A DNA stretch of 64,000 bases from Agapanthus africanus (taxonomy: Eukaryota > Streptophyta > Magnoliopsida > Asparagales > Amaryllidaceae), in assembly GCA_030015575.1 (NCBI GenBank), contig CM057337.1, forward strand, positions 376,363,582 to 376,427,581, in the 5' to 3' direction. The position numbers and the translations under genes are program-made. The notes beneath the pieces are model-generated. The model did not search any database, was not told the origin of the DNA, and saw only the letters and a program-made list of their open reading frames with translations. Positions 37,955-50,852 of the stretch are shown here, piece after piece; position 1 is the first letter of the stretch, and every line of letters begins with the position of its first letter.

Positions 37955-37995
37955 GCGGAACCGCGGCCAATGCGTGGGTTTGGCCGCGGTTCCGC
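37955..37995 (-). other. GC-rich hairpin near primer site, B2
   Basis: GCGGAACCGCGGCC (37955-37968) and GGCCGCGGTTCCGC (37982-37995) form a perfect 14-bp stem with a 13-base loop. Confidence 0.7.
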
Positions 37996-38196
37996 GGTGG
38001 AAAGGTGACGTCACGAGACCAGATTTTCACAGAATTCTTATAATTACCTGCACATATTTCTGCAATGTACTGAAAAAAAATTCGAGCCAAAAAAAATTCG
38101 ACAGAAAACTGATGCATGAAAAACGCGGTTTTTGGAAAATCCGATCGATCGAACTTGTAAACATGATAGAGCAAGCTAGACTAGGTTAATGGCGTG

Positions 38197-38208
38197 GCTC
38201 TGATACCA
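38197..38208 (-). other. B2 primer binding site
   Basis: Sense TGGTATCAGAGC, one base inside the 5' LTR. Confidence 0.92.
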
Positions 38209-38209
38209 C

Positions 38210-40303
38210 TGTAAGTGCACGGCGGTGCCCCGGCCGTCAATCCGAGGCCAAAATGCGGAAACGATACTTTTACAAAACTTGTAAACCGGCACCACCGCGC
38301 ACTATAAATCCTGGATCGGGCCATTAATCTAATCCTAGCTAACTAGAGAAGGGGTAGAGAGATATACCAAGCGATCCGTGTCCTTCGGTCTTCTCGTCGT
38401 CGTCCCGATCTCCCCACGGAATCTCCGGTCTTCATCTCCTCGTCAGAAGGGCACCATATCGCCGGGTTCTTTTACGGGCTCGCACCTCTGGACCGAGGCA
38501 ACTTGGGCACGAAGTTGGCGAGCCGACGTGCCCAAGAAGTGCTGTAGATGAAGTGTAGGATGGTTTGTCTCTTGGGGTTACAAGAAGTTGCCTTTTGGTG
38601 GAGGAAATGAACTGAACCTTTTGTAGATGAACTTGGGGATTTTGCAAGCATGAAAAGAACCAAAATCCCCTCACAAAATAATTTCCCTTACCCCTCAAGA
38701 AATGGCCGGCCTCATCCTTGTGAAGGGAGAGAGAGAATCAAAGAGGGGGGTGAGAGTGTATCAATAATGTAAGAAAGAATGATGAGTGATAATGAGAGTA
38801 TCCAATGATCACAACCTACTCCCATCATATCACCAAAGGTCAAACAATCATGAACCATGGAGTCAATGGAAGCTACACCCATCATGAAGCAAAAGTCTTC
38901 TCAATTGTTAATTGCACAATTGCAAATAACCCCCTCCACCAATTTTCAGCCAAAGAAAGGAACAAAGGAAAAATGGCCGAAACGGAAAGCAAACCGGCAA
39001 CTTCAAAAAACCGATCCCATAATAAATTACAGGAAAACCCCGCGACTATATATACATACCCGCATTTGTATTCCGACCGAATACAAATGCAATGAGACAA
39101 AATCTACATTGTACAATACTAGGATCCGGCTTAAACCAAAGCCTGTTAGTATTGTCCGTCCGATCATGATCCGTGCAATACCGCACGCATATGATGGAAC
39201 CCTGCCATATCTACATACGGCCTCTACAGCGTTTCGCCCGAAACTTGAGAAAACGGTCTGTGGGGGACTCTAAAGACTCGTCAATACCTTGGTTGTGGAT
39301 TTAACCACTAGCACGTCAGAGGTATTAGCCATACGTAACAGGCTATCAGGTATTGACCAAAAAGGACGTCGATGAGCGAACTCATCCTGACACCCTACTG
39401 AGCCTGTCAGTGATAATATCCGTACAATCCGGTCCGTTCGTCTATGAGCATCGCATGGCCGGCCTAGGGGGTTAGTAAAAGTCAGACCCCCAAAAGCGGT
39501 ACAAGTCGTGTCAGAGTGTAGCCCAGAACACCCTGAGATACTACTGGAATACCTACCAGTAAATCTCCTGCCTTGGCCAAGGACTTCGTGTAATGGCTCT
39601 CCTAGATACAGCGCGACCTCACCCCCAATACCGGGAGAGACGAACCCCCTGAAGATCCGCTCACTGCCTCCATGTGGCTCGGGACTGTACCCAACTAAAA
39701 CCTGTTTGCACGTCTCCTTTGAGCGTGGTAGGGTAGTAATCAAAGTACAGTGAGAACTCACACGAGACAAATGACGATCTCAGGTCAATGAACTCACCTG
39801 TACACATGTCACCAGGGAACTGCTATGTGACGTCTGGTATAAGACCAACTAGGATGTACCCGGCGAGTCCTGTCCGGTGTACTCATAACCCAATGAGCAC
39901 CTGTATACATCTTAGGTGAACCAACTGACACCAGTGGCTTGTGTGACCGGCCACCGCCCCTCGTCGGGGTCTCGACTGTATACACTAGTCTACTCTGGAG
40001 TATCGATGCCCTGTCTCGAAACTCCCTCGACTAGGGACCTTTTAAGGATGTGCTTATAGACCCCAGCTCCCACTTATATGATCGCCCTCATACTGCTGGC
40101 AGTCAAGAAAGAATCCTAGGGGCTCTATCAACGCGCAATAGTGACCTGTAAGGCCACCTAAAGCAGTACACGATGATAAAGATAAACCAGATAGCATACT
40201 ATCATCTTGAGTAAGACTGTCCTACCGGTATAGGTCCTCCCTCAATCATTGCAATCACGTGCCTGTGATCCAATAATTGACTCTGAGGGCACTATCTCCA
40301 ACA
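38210..40303 (-). repeat. B2 5' LTR
   Basis: 2094 bp, partner of 30374-32468. A donor-like GGTATATC lies at the complement of about 38361-38368. Confidence 0.92.
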
Positions 40304-40308
40304 CACAC

Positions 40309-41795
40309 ACCTTCGTTGCATGTATCATCAAGAATGACACAATACATGTACACAAAAATATATCACATATATTCAATGTGCACAAAATGAGAAAAAGAAA
40401 TCATAAGTGAGCTTAATATTAGTTAATGTAATGTAACATATTAAATATATAATTATACATTAAATTATTAAATTAGCTCTTGATTTAATAATCCGGCTAT
40501 ATCACATATAACCGACTAATATCAAAAGTAACAACTTATCGAATCAACACTTGATCCGATAACCCGGCTATTTCACATATAATCGACCAATGTCACATAT
40601 CGCGATAATGGAATACGGTGTCTAAAATCGTATCAATCTCGGTCCCGCACATATACGCTCCTACTCTATTTCTCTTGAGCCAGGAAACCCCTGTGTAGGA
40701 CTCTAAAGACTCGTCAATACGCCGGCAGTAGGTGATGACCATATCAAACACCTACAAGCCGCAAGCGGTCTGCTAAACGTAACGGCCACCCGGGTATTAA
40801 GCGATCAGAAGATCAACAAGCCAGCCGGCTCACACTCCTGCGAATCCAATCAGTGACACTACCGTACAGTCTGGTCTCTTCGTCTGATATGTCGCATATC
40901 TCGTCTAGGGGTGGTAAACGTCAGACCCCAGCAACTCGATAAGTCGTGCCGATATGAGGCTCATAATGGGTTGAGAAACTACTGATAACACATACCAGTA
41001 TATCTCTGAAGTAGCCTTGGCCAAGGACTTCCTGTTATAGCCAATCGAGCGCAGCGCAAAATCAACCCCCAATACCGGGAGAGTAGAAACCCCTCCTATC
41101 GCTCATTGCCTCCATATGATTCGGGACTGTACCCAAAAGCCACCGTTTTGCACGTTCTCTTGAACGCGGTAAGGTGGAAATCAAAGCACGGTGGAAATCA
41201 CACAAGACTCTATGATGATCTCGGGTCTACAGACTAACCTGTACTAGTGTCACCAGAGAACTGCCATCTGACGTGAGGTATAATACCATCTGGGAGTTCT
41301 CGGCGAGTCCGTCTAGTGTACCCAGTCTCCACTGAGCACCCGTATACTATCTCTGATGCCAAACACCAATGGATATGGGATGATCTATCGCCCATCTACA
41401 TGGGTTGAGAAGCTATACGCTAGTCTACTCTGGTATATCAATGCCCTGTCTCGATACACCCATGACTAAGAACATTTGAGTTTCCGAACTCCAGTTTCTT
41501 CTACTTTGGGAAAGAGGTGATTTTGAACTGGAATCAAGAGCTTCTTTACTAGATTTGGTACTTAGCGACTACTCTGTCCTAACTAGTATGATTTATATCA
41601 TAGTTCTTATAGTCAAGTACTCATCCTAAGGGCTTTATCAACATGTAACATAGAGATAATCAGAGTACATGTTAAGATAAAAAGCAACCAGATAGCATAC
41701 TATCATGTTGAGCAAGAAAGTCCTCCATGTATATGTCAAAGCATCCACTACAATATACATCTTATGTACAGTAATGGCCTCTAAGGCATACATAT
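40309..41795 (-). repeat. A1 5' LTR, middle piece
   Basis: Continues the A1 LTR after B2 and stops at the G1 target site CATAT. Its reverse matches A2 LTR landmarks, including ATGTATGCCTTAGAGGCC and TGATAGTATGCTATCTGG. Confidence 0.88.
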
Positions 41796-43696
41796 TGTAA
41801 GTCGATGTGCAACACCCCATGAGTTGCGGGGAGGCGGAAATATGAAAAACGATCTTATTCTTGAAGCATACATCGACTAACCGAAGATCTTTGCTAAACG
41901 ATAATTAACAACTACCATAGAAGTTCTTAGCTACTATCTAAAAAGATTATACCTAGTGATACGTGTCCTTCGTCTTTACAATCTCTACGTCCTCCTCGGC
42001 CTCTTCCAAGTGATAGACGATCCACCCGAGAACCCTAATCCAAGCTTCACCTCCAAACTTGAGGTAACTAAGTTTCTCTAGTTGCTAATCAAACAAACAT
42101 AGATCATATAGAGTTAGGTTATGGGATGTTTAGTCTTTTCTAATCCTTGTTCTCAACTCATGAGTGGTAGGATTAGAGCTTGAAGAAAGAGTGAGCTTGA
42201 GGAGAGAGAAGGTGAACTAGAATTATGAAAATGAAATTGTTTCTCACTTGATATATGAAGCATAATGAATAAATCGATAAATGAATCAAAAGAGATTATT
42301 CATCATGCTACATAAATGCATTTGAGTGATTCACTATATGAGTCATTAAGAAATTAATGATGCATTAATGAAATGATGAATCACACAAAATGAGTCACAA
42401 TTGCATTTAATGATAATGCCACCTAAACCCCTCAAGTCACCATGATTCTAGAAGCTTCCCAGAAATTATGAGAACGCCCCTCCTATCCGTGAAAACACGG
42501 AAAAACTTTAGACTGTACAAATCCAATAACCTGATACTAGAATCTGGCTTAAACCAAAGCCGTCTAGTAAAAACTGTCCGAATGTCGTACGTGCGTTTAA
42601 ACACGTATTCGTCTGAACCTTTGTCGTAAAACCGTATGACCTCTACATAGTTTCTCCTGGAGTTAGGAAAACTCTGTGTGGGACTCTAAAGACTCGACTA
42701 CTACGCTGGCAGTGGGTTTAACCACAGACCGCAAGCGGCACTAGCTGTACGTAACGGTCCCCAAGTAGATGTCGATAAGAAGGCCGATAAGGAAACCCAT
42801 CTGAACTCCTACTGAGCCTGTCCGTGACAATATCTGTGCAGTCCGGTCTGTTCGTCTAAGAGTATCGCATGTATGGTCTAGGGAGGTGGTAAACGTCAGA
42901 CCCCTAATAACCGTACAAGTCGTGTCGGCTGGCTCAATTACCATCCGAGAATCTACTGATCAGTCTATCAGTAATTCTCAATCAGCCCTGGCCAGGGACT
43001 TATGGTAATGACCAACCGATCACCGTGCGATATCAACTCCCTATACCGGGAGAGACGAATCCCTAACAGTCACTCACTGCCTCCACGTGTATCGGGACTG
43101 TGCCCAACTAAAACCTGTTTGCACGACTCCTTTGAACCGTAGTAGGGTAGTAATCAAAGCACAGTGGGAACTCACACGAGACAAATGATGACTTTAAGTC
43201 AACGGACTATCTGCACACATGTCACCTGAGAACTGCTATCTGACGTTAGGTATAATTACCATCCAGTCAGTTCTCGGCGAGTCCTGTCCGGTGTACTCAC
43301 ACCCAGTGAGCATCTGTATACAATCTTAGGTGCACTCCACCAATGGTTGCGGGACCAATCCAGCGCCCCTCTTCAGGGTCTAGATATGTATACACCAGTC
43401 TACTCCGGAGTATCGATGCCCAGTCTCGATACTCCTGCGACTAGGGACTTCTAAGGATGTGCCTATTGACTATCCAGCTCCCACTAGTATGACTGCCATC
43501 ACAACGCCGGTAGTCAGGAAAACACCCTATGGGCTTTATCAACATGTATATATATATGAATACTACGCAAAATATATCATATCTTAAGATAAAGACAAAC
43601 CAAATAGCGTAATATCATATTAAGCAAGATTGTCATGTACATACATATCCCTAGCATCATATACAATGAAGGCCTTTAGGGCATATATATCCAACA
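41796..43696 (-). repeat. G1 3' LTR
   Basis: Sense start TGTTGGATATATATGCCCTA at 43696; ends CATCGACTTACA. Very close to 60124-62025. Confidence 0.93.
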
Positions 43697-43708
43697 ATCT
43701 CCCACTTG
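43697..43708 (-). other. G1 polypurine tract
   Basis: Sense CAAGTGGGAGAT beside the 3' LTR. Confidence 0.85.
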
Positions 43709-43751
43709 TACTAAGGCCTATAATTGGCACAATGAGCATCCACTGTCTGCA

Positions 43752-44171
43752 CTAAATCCAGTTGTTGGCGTACCGCATGCTCAACATCTCAAACAGCCTC
43801 TCGAACTGGACTTGAGGGATGGCCTTGGTGAATGGATCTGCCGTGTTATCTTTTGTGTCCACTCTCCGTACCTCGATCTCCCGACGATCAACGATCTCCC
43901 TGATCAGGTGAAACCTCTTTAAGATATGCATGGATTTCTGATGGGACCTCGGTTCCTTCGCTAATGCTACAGCCCCATTGTTATCACAATAAAAAGGTAT
44001 TGGATTGGCAATGGACGGAACCACCTGAAGTTCAGCAATGAACTTCCTCATCCAGATAGCCTCTTTTGCGGCTTCACTAGCAGCTATATACTCAGCCTCC
44101 ATAGTTGAGTCTGCGACGGTATCCTGTTTGGAACTCCTCCAACATACCGGCCCTCCATTGAGGGTAAACAC
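43752..44171 (-). pseudogene. rnh: G1 RNase H region
   Basis: Sense protein shows SSKQDTVADSTMEAEYIAAS, CDNNGAVALAKEP, HQKSMHILKRFHLI and FTKAIPQVQFERLFEM. The motifs and C-terminal shape are those of Angela/Tork RNase H. A frame of 139 residues is open up to the polypurine side. Confidence 0.88.
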
Positions 44172-45240
44172 AAAACCCTAAATGGATTTAGAATCATCTT
44201 TGTCACTTTGGAAGCCGGAGTCGGTAAAAGCCTTTACCTGGAGGTCCCCATTACCGTAAATTAAGAACAACTCCTTAGTCCTTCTCAGGTACTTGAGAAT
44301 GTTCTTTACTGCTATCCAATGCTTCTCACCTGGGTAAGACTGATACCTGCTTACCATACCAAGTGCGTAAGCTACATTTGGTCTTGTACATAACATCACA
44401 TACATTATAGATCCTACTGCCGAAGCATAGGGTATAATGCCCATGCGAGCCCTCTCTTCATCAGTCTTTGGAGACATCTCTTTTGAGAGGGTGATCCCGT
44501 AACAAGCGGGCATATTACCGCGCTTGAAATCTTCCATACTAAATCTTTTTAGTATAGTGTCAATATACCTGGACTGTGAAAGTCCCAACATTCTATTAGA
44601 TCTATCACGATAGATCTTAATGCCCAAGATGTAGGTTGCATCACCCAAGTCTTTCATGGAGAATTTCTGTGACAAGAAGAGCTTTACTGATTGTAGCATA
44701 GGGACATCATTCCCTATCAGTAGTATGTCATCGACGTACAAAACGAGGAAGACTACTGCTCCTTCTACAATCTTCCTATAAATACATGGTTCATCTACAT
44801 TTTTGATAAAGTCAAATTCTTTGACTGTCTCATCAAAGCAGATGTTCCAACTCTGCGATGCTTGCTTTAATTCATAAATGGATTTAAGCAACCTGCACAC
44901 TCTTCTGCTGCTCCCACTGTCTATGAAACCTTCTGGTTGATCCATGTAAACACTCTCTTCTAAATGTCCATTTAGAAAAGCTGTTTTTACGTCCATCTGC
45001 CAGATTTCATAGTCATGGAAGGCAGCAATGGCAAGCAGGATCCGAATGGATTTAAGCATAGCAACTGGTGAAAAGGTTTCATCATAGTCTAATCCTGGTC
45101 TTTGACGAAAACCTTTTGCAACGAGTCTAGCTTTGTAGGTTTCCACTTGTCCAAGTGCACCAATCTTCTTTTTGAAGAACTATTTGCATCCAACTGGCTT
45201 CACCCCAGGAGGAGCAACTTCTAAAGTCCATACTGTATTG
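44172..45240 (-). pseudogene. rt: G1 reverse transcriptase region
   Basis: Long open sense frame (44178-45146) with YKARLVAKGFRQRPGLDYDE, TFSPVAMLKSIRILLAIAAF, QMDVKTAFLNG, DQPEGF, the catalytic VLYVDDILLIGND, LGDATYILGIKIYRD and IPYASAVGSIMYVM. All expected RT blocks are present in order. It is the best RT in the window and suits lineage placement. Confidence 0.92.
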
Positions 45241-46679
45241 GTGTACATGGATTCCATTTTGGATCTCATAGCTTCCAGCCACTTCACCGAGTCAATACTC
45301 GTGCTAGCCTGCTGAAAACTAGTTGGCTCATCATCATCGATGATGCAATCCTCTCGATCCCCATCTAGAAGAAAACCATAGTATCTTTCAGGAGGATGAG
45401 AAAGCCTACTAGATCTGCGGAGTGGCGTTGGTTCGTCATGTTCTATTGAAATCTGAGGTTCTGCTAAGTCCTCGGTAGCAGTTTGAGGTTCTGGAATTTC
45501 TTCCAGCTCTACCGCGCTCCCACTAATTTCTTTTGCAAGAAATTCTCTTTCTAAGAAGACAATGTGGCGAGCGATAAACACCTTTTGTTCTTCAGTGTGG
45601 TAGACCATGTACCCCCTAGAATGTTTGGGGTATCCTACAAACTTGCAGAAAACCGATCGTGCCTCGAGCTTGTCCGGACTATGCTTTTTAACATATGCCG
45701 GACACCCCCATATCTTGATATACTTGAGATATGGTCTCTTCCCGCTCCACATTTTATATGGAGTGGTAGGCACAGACTTAGTTGGAACTCTATTCAATAA
45801 GTATGCTGCTGATTCTAGAGCAAATCCCTAGAAGGAAAGTGGTAACTCAGCACTACTCATCATTGAACGCACCATATCTAATAGCGTGCGATTCCTCCTT
45901 TCTGATAGACCAGTATGCTGAGGTGTATAAGGCGGAGTAAGCTGAGAGAGAATTCCATTCTCTTTCAAGCATTCAAGGAAACTGGTACTTAAATATTCTC
46001 CACCTCGATCAGATCGAAGTATCTTGATGCTTTTACCAGTTTGTTTCTCTACTTCATTTTTATACTCCTTAAACTTCTCAAAGGTCTCGGATTTATGTAT
46101 TAATAAGAATACATGTCCATACCTAGAGAAGTCATCAGTAAAAGTGATGAAGTAGGAGTGACCGCGTCTCGCATGTGTAGACATTGGACCACATACATTA
46201 CTGTGTACAAGTCCCAAGAGTTCTGTAGCTCTTGCTCCGTGTCCGGAGAACGGAGATTTGGTCATTTTTCCTTTGATACATGATTGAGAAGTTGCATATG
46301 ATAATATTCAAACGGATCTAGATATCCATCTTTATGTAACTTAGTCAACCTTGTTTCGTTTATATGATCAAGTCTACAATGCCATAGGAAGGCTTGATTT
46401 GAATCTAGAGCCATTCTTTTAAGTGTGTTTTGTATGTTGAAAATTCGAGGTTGATTAAGTATGTATAATGCCGTTTTCCAGTGTGCCATACCCAATCAGT
46501 TCTTGATTTAGGAGAATGTTCATGACATTTCTTTCAAGCGCAAAATTATATCCTTCGTTAGATAACAAAAATACTGATATAATATTACATTACATACTGG
46601 GAATATAAAAACAGCTGTACAATACCAAAATGTGCCCACTAGTCAACCCTAGGTGATATTCTCCGATTGCAATAGCATC
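45241..46679 (-). pseudogene. int: G1 integrase region
   Basis: Sense order: FLWHCRLDHINETRLTKLHK (pre-integrase), SNVCGPMSTHARRGHSYFI, FTDDFSRYGHVFLL, LRSDRGGEYLSTSFLE, LTPPYTPQHTGLSERRNRTL, then VPTTPYKMWSGKRPYLKYIK and the linker to RT with SSRLSHPPERYYGFLLDGD. The D, D and E catalytic region is recognisable. A2 is inserted at its upstream edge. Confidence 0.88.
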
Positions 46680-48892
46680 TGTTAGTTATATGTATGCCCT
46701 AGAGGCCATTACTATATACAGGATGTATATTGTAGTGGATGCTTGGACATATATAGGGAGGACTTTCTTGCTCAACCTGATAGTATGCTATCTGGTTGCT
46801 CTTTACCTTAACGTGTACACTGATTGTCTCTCTGTTACATGTTGGTAAAGCCCTTAGGATGTGTACTTGACTACCTGGACTATGATGCGGATCATACTAG
46901 TGGAGACAGGGTAGTCCATAAGTACATCCTTCAAGGTCCCTAGTCGTGGGTGTATCGAGACAGGGCATCGATATACCAGAGTAGACTAGCGTATACCTTC
47001 TCGACCCATACAGATGGGCGATGGATGATCCCATATCCATTGGTGTTTGACATCAGAGATGATATACGGGTGCTCAGTGAAGACTGGGTACACTGGACGG
47101 ACTCGCCGAGAACTCCCAGATGGTATTATACCTTACGTCAGATGGCAGTTCTCTGGTGACACTGGTACAGGTTAGTCTGTAGACCTGAGATCATTATAGA
47201 GTCTTGTGTGATTCCCACTGTGCTTTGATTTCTACCTTACCACGTCCAAGAGGGCATGCAAAACAGTGGTTTTTGGGTACAGTTCCGAATCACATGGAGG
47301 CAATGAGCGATAGGAGGGGATTCGTCTCTCCCGGTATAGGGAGTTGATGTTGCGCTGTGTTCGATTGGCTATAACTGGAAATCCCTGGTCAGGGTTGCTG
47401 AGATTTACTGGTAAGTGTTACCAGTAGTTTCTTGAACTGTTATAGACCTCATATCGACACTACTTATCGAGCTATTGGGGTCTAACGTTTACCACCCCTA
47501 GGTGAGATATGCGACATATCAGACGACGAGACCGGACTGTACGGTAAGTGTTACTGGTTGGATTCACAGGAGTATGAGCGGGCTTGCTCGTCGATCTTCT
47601 GATCGCTCAATACCCGGGTGGCCGTTACGTTTAGCAGACCGCTTGCGGCTTGTGGGTGTTTGATATGATCATCACCTGCTGCCGGTGTATTGACGAGTCT
47701 TTAGAGTCCTACACAGAGCTTTCCTGGCTCAAGCGAAATGAAATAGGAGCGCATATGAGATATGTGCGGGACCGAGAATAATACCAGTATGTGATACTGG
47801 ATTCTATTCTCGCGATATGTATTATCGGCAGGTTATATGTGATATAGCCGGGTTACCGAATCAAGTGTTGATTCGATACATTGATACACTTGATATTAGT
47901 CGGTTATATGCGATATGACCGGATCATTAAATCAAGTGTTGATTTAATGATTTGATGTATAATTATATATTTGATATATTTTTTTACATTAACTATTATT
48001 TGTTCACTTAAGATGGATTTTCTCACTTGATGTGCACAAGTAGTATATGTGATATATTTTTTGTGCACTAGATTGTATCATGTTTGATGATACATGCAAG
48101 CTTGGGTGTATGTTTACTTTAAACCATGGTTAAGTGAATGGTTAGGGTTTTGAATTATTCACTTATTCATTTTATTTATTTATTTGTTTATTTTGGCAAG
48201 AATAAAATGGTGGCTAAATTTGTTTCATTCTTGAAACTTCATGAAGCTTTGAAAGCTTTGACCATTTTGTTTTTTCCTTAACCCTAACCATTCAACTAAA
48301 CCCTATTTTATTCTCTACACTCACCCATGGTTACTAAATGATAACCATCACTTGATTTTGTTTTAATTGATTATTCTTTTTCTTTCTTCTTCTTCATCTT
48401 CTTCATGAAGAGAAAAAGAAAAACCTTTGCTTGAAATTTCTATGTGATGATTCCAAGTGAGAAATCCAAATCCAAAGTGAACCCACTTCCTATTTCTTCA
48501 TCCTCTACCACTTGCCATGTAGTATAGGGTGTTTTCTTCACAAGTTTCATGACTTGGTAAAGTTGGAGCTTGATCTTGAGTTGCCTCGACGTAGATCATC
48601 TTCGGCATCGAAGTCGACGACCTAGCCCGATCATTTCTTCGACGAAACCATCGCTAGAGTTCACGATCCGATGATCGCAGCGGAGGGACATCATCATGGA
48701 GCTAAGGAAGTGGAGGACAGGATCTATAAAGGTTGTAGTCTCTTTCACTTTCTTGTTAAGTTTTTAACTAGCTTGTAGTTTCGCCTAATTTCTAGTTAAC
48801 AATCGCATTAGGGTTTCTCGGCACCGGAAATTTTTGAATTTGGCATGGTTGATACCTTATGAGACCTCTAGAGTGTGCGTAGGAACCATACA
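46680..48892 (+). repeat. A2 5' LTR
   Basis: 2213 bp, TGTTAGTTATATGTATGCCC...GGAACCATACA. Partner of 54851-57054. A donor-like AAAG|GTTGTAG lies at 48728-48737. Confidence 0.93.
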
Positions 48893-48893
48893 G

Positions 48894-48905
48894 TGGTATC
48901 AGAGC
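48894..48905 (+). other. A2 primer binding site
   Basis: TGGTATCAGAGC one base after the LTR end CA. Confidence 0.93.
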
Positions 48906-49096
48906 CTAGCTAGAGCCTTAGGCGAAGTGTTGACAATGTTAGAAATCCGAACGAAACACGAAACCCTAATCCGACCCATTCTCTATACATTTTTCAAAAC
49001 CGTGCATTTTTCCTAATTAAAAATATGCCGAAAAATCAGCAGGGATTTTTAGGGATTACTGTGCTTCACGTGCGCCTGATTCAATTAAAGCGCGGC

Positions 49097-49133
49097 GGAA
49101 CCGCGGCACAAGCATGGCTCGTGCGGCGGTTCC
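49097..49133 (+). other. GC-rich hairpin near primer site, A2
   Basis: GGAACCGCGGCAC (49097-49109) pairs at 12 of 13 positions with GTGCGGCGGTTCC (49121-49133). Confidence 0.6.
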
Positions 49134-50195
49134 TCAGCCATTTAGTAGCTTCATTCATTTCTGTTTGCACAGTAATTTCTTTATTTTAGTCCTGAGTTTT
49201 TTGGGAATTTTTAATTTGCACTCAAGAGTTGAGTTTTCTGGGTTGTATTGGGGATTCGATGTTTCGATCGGAAAGTTTAACTTCGTCTATTGTTTTTTCC
49301 GGATAATTTTAGAAAATATTGAAAAGTTCGACCGGATATAAATACCCAATTTTTCCCCTGTCGGGAAATTTCCAAGTGTTGGATCTTTCCGTAGTATAAA
49401 GACGTTCTAAGTAGTGCAAGTAACGCGATGGACCCTCTAGAAGACAACAAACCTTAACTCGATTATGTGACCGTCTTGAACTGCCCTTTGAACCTTAGGG
49501 TTTGGGGCAGTACGGCGTGCCACATGTGAGGCGTTGGCTTGACCCTTCTACGGCTGGACCGTTGGTACTGAGGCATGAAGTGAATGTTTTTAAACGTATT
49601 TCATGTGTTGAGCTGTTCCGGGAAAACTTGGGTGTTTGATTGTTCGATCGGAAAGTTTAACGTTTTCTATTTATCTGGAATGTGATACAATATTTGGAAT
49701 CCACAAGTAGTTATGAGATAACTAATATGAATGTTATAAACATAGCAGTTTAGTCTCACTTGATCGGTTGCCACGGGATTTTGATGTGATCAAAAGTCCG
49801 TCGCAATCATGTAGCGTACGCAGATACTCGCCGGATAAACTTAATAGACAGCTACACCCCTTAGCCCCGACCAAGTGACTGTAGGAGAACCCCGTCGCCG
49901 AAAGCATCCGTTCGGGTGCTCGCGGCAGCGGTGTTCTGCCTTGGTGCACTTCGTCGACGGTATCGGGGGTGCGGCCGTCTACTAAAGTTTGCGACGAGCA
50001 TTCGATCAGAATATCGGGAATCCTGTTGAATTGCCCGACTTGATATTAAAAAGTGTTTTCAATATTGAGACTAAAATGCGGGGTTTATAATTGTTAGGCA
50101 TGCGATGTCTAAGGAATTCATTTGGTTAGGCATGTGATGTCTGAAGGGGTTGCGGATTTAAACTGTTGTTGTTTTACACTTTCTTTTCTGCGACC

Positions 50196-50269
50196 GTAAG
50201 TGTAATATGTGACATCGCCGGTTTCGTTGCTATATGACAACGACAATTGGGATACGCATATTTACTTAC
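50196..50269 (+). other. Leader stem GTAAGT/ACTTAC, A2
   Basis: GTAAGTGTAATAT (50196-50208) pairs with ATATTTACTTAC (50258-50269) apart from a short internal mismatch. It occupies the place of the GTGAATGTCA stem in B1 and B2. Confidence 0.55.
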
Positions 50270-50489
50270 GTTGATGACATGTGATGTTATGTGTTGCTGG
50301 ATATGTTATATTGGATCGTCGTGTTTGAATAGCCGGGGGTTTTTATGTGAGATGAGTGTTTTTCATTTTCATTCATGTAAAAACTTGTATGTAATATTCT
50401 TTTATTGGGGCACTTCCAGGTTGCGGAAGATGTCACCTTTTGTATATTATTTACTTTTCCGCACTAGGATAGACCCAAGGAGGAGGGCA

Positions 50490-50577
50490 CAAGTAACCGG
50501 GTTCTGGAGTCCAGTGGGAGACCAACTCGAGGAGTCGAGTCCGGGTCTCTTAACTCTAGAATTGGTAAGGTTGCTTG
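50490..50577 (+). other. Long leader hairpin of A2
   Basis: CAAGTAACC (50490-50498) pairs with GGTTGCTTG (50569-50577), one pair being a G-U wobble. Confidence 0.6.
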
Positions 50578-50825
50578 CCGCTCTCGTAGGGGTCTAGGGG
50601 TGTGGGTTTGGCTGTTCATCGCGACCGTAGAATCCGTGTTTTATACTGGCTCGTATTAAAAACACGGATGTCTTAGTATATCCAATATTTCATATGATAT
50701 TTTCTGCTGCGTTATCTGTGATGTGATCATGTGATATGTTCTGTGATAAATGTTGTATATAGTATATATGATATATTATATAGACGTTACTTATGTTTTA
50801 CACCTGTGCTAGCCCTGCCCCGCTC

Positions 50826-50852
50826 CACCGTTAGTTACCTAACCTAACGGTG
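50826..50852 (+). other. GTTAG/CTAAC leader hairpin of A2
   Basis: CACCGTTAG and CTAACGGTG form a perfect 9-bp stem with a 9-base loop, the longest version in the window. Confidence 0.65.

Larger units (their letters stand above)
35880..38196 (-). other. B2 long structured leader
   Basis: Starts after the gag-start tract (AG at the complement of 35904-35905) and runs to the primer site. It holds the three-hairpin array (36206-36415), the duplicated module (36554-36644 and 36692-36780), the GTTAG-type hairpin (36963-36983), the duplicated long hairpin (from about 37211) and two stems nearer the primer site (37686-37761, 37955-37995). Confidence 0.78.
30374..40303 (-). mobile_element. B2: complete-length non-autonomous Angela-type element
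   Basis: Two LTRs of about 2095 bp, primer site and polypurine tract are in place, with target duplicate CACAC on both sides (30369-30373, 40304-40308). It interrupts the A1 5' LTR. In the first 170 bases the LTRs differ at about eight positions, so they are young, roughly one to two million years at the rate often used for grass LTRs. The internal pol is broken throughout and resembles B1. It therefore probably moved with proteins from another element. Confidence 0.9.

Noticed and set aside
39270-39770. 166-residue minus-strand frame
   Set aside because: It is wholly inside the B2 5' LTR; related partial frames in the other B LTRs reflect LTR homology, not a gene.
40304-40310. ACACAC run as a microsatellite
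   Set aside because: It is the end of the B2 LTR plus its CACAC target duplicate, too short to be a microsatellite.
46950-47159. Short frames repeated at 46950 and 62575
   Set aside because: Both are the same part of the A-type LTR. Conservation is due to recent common origin.
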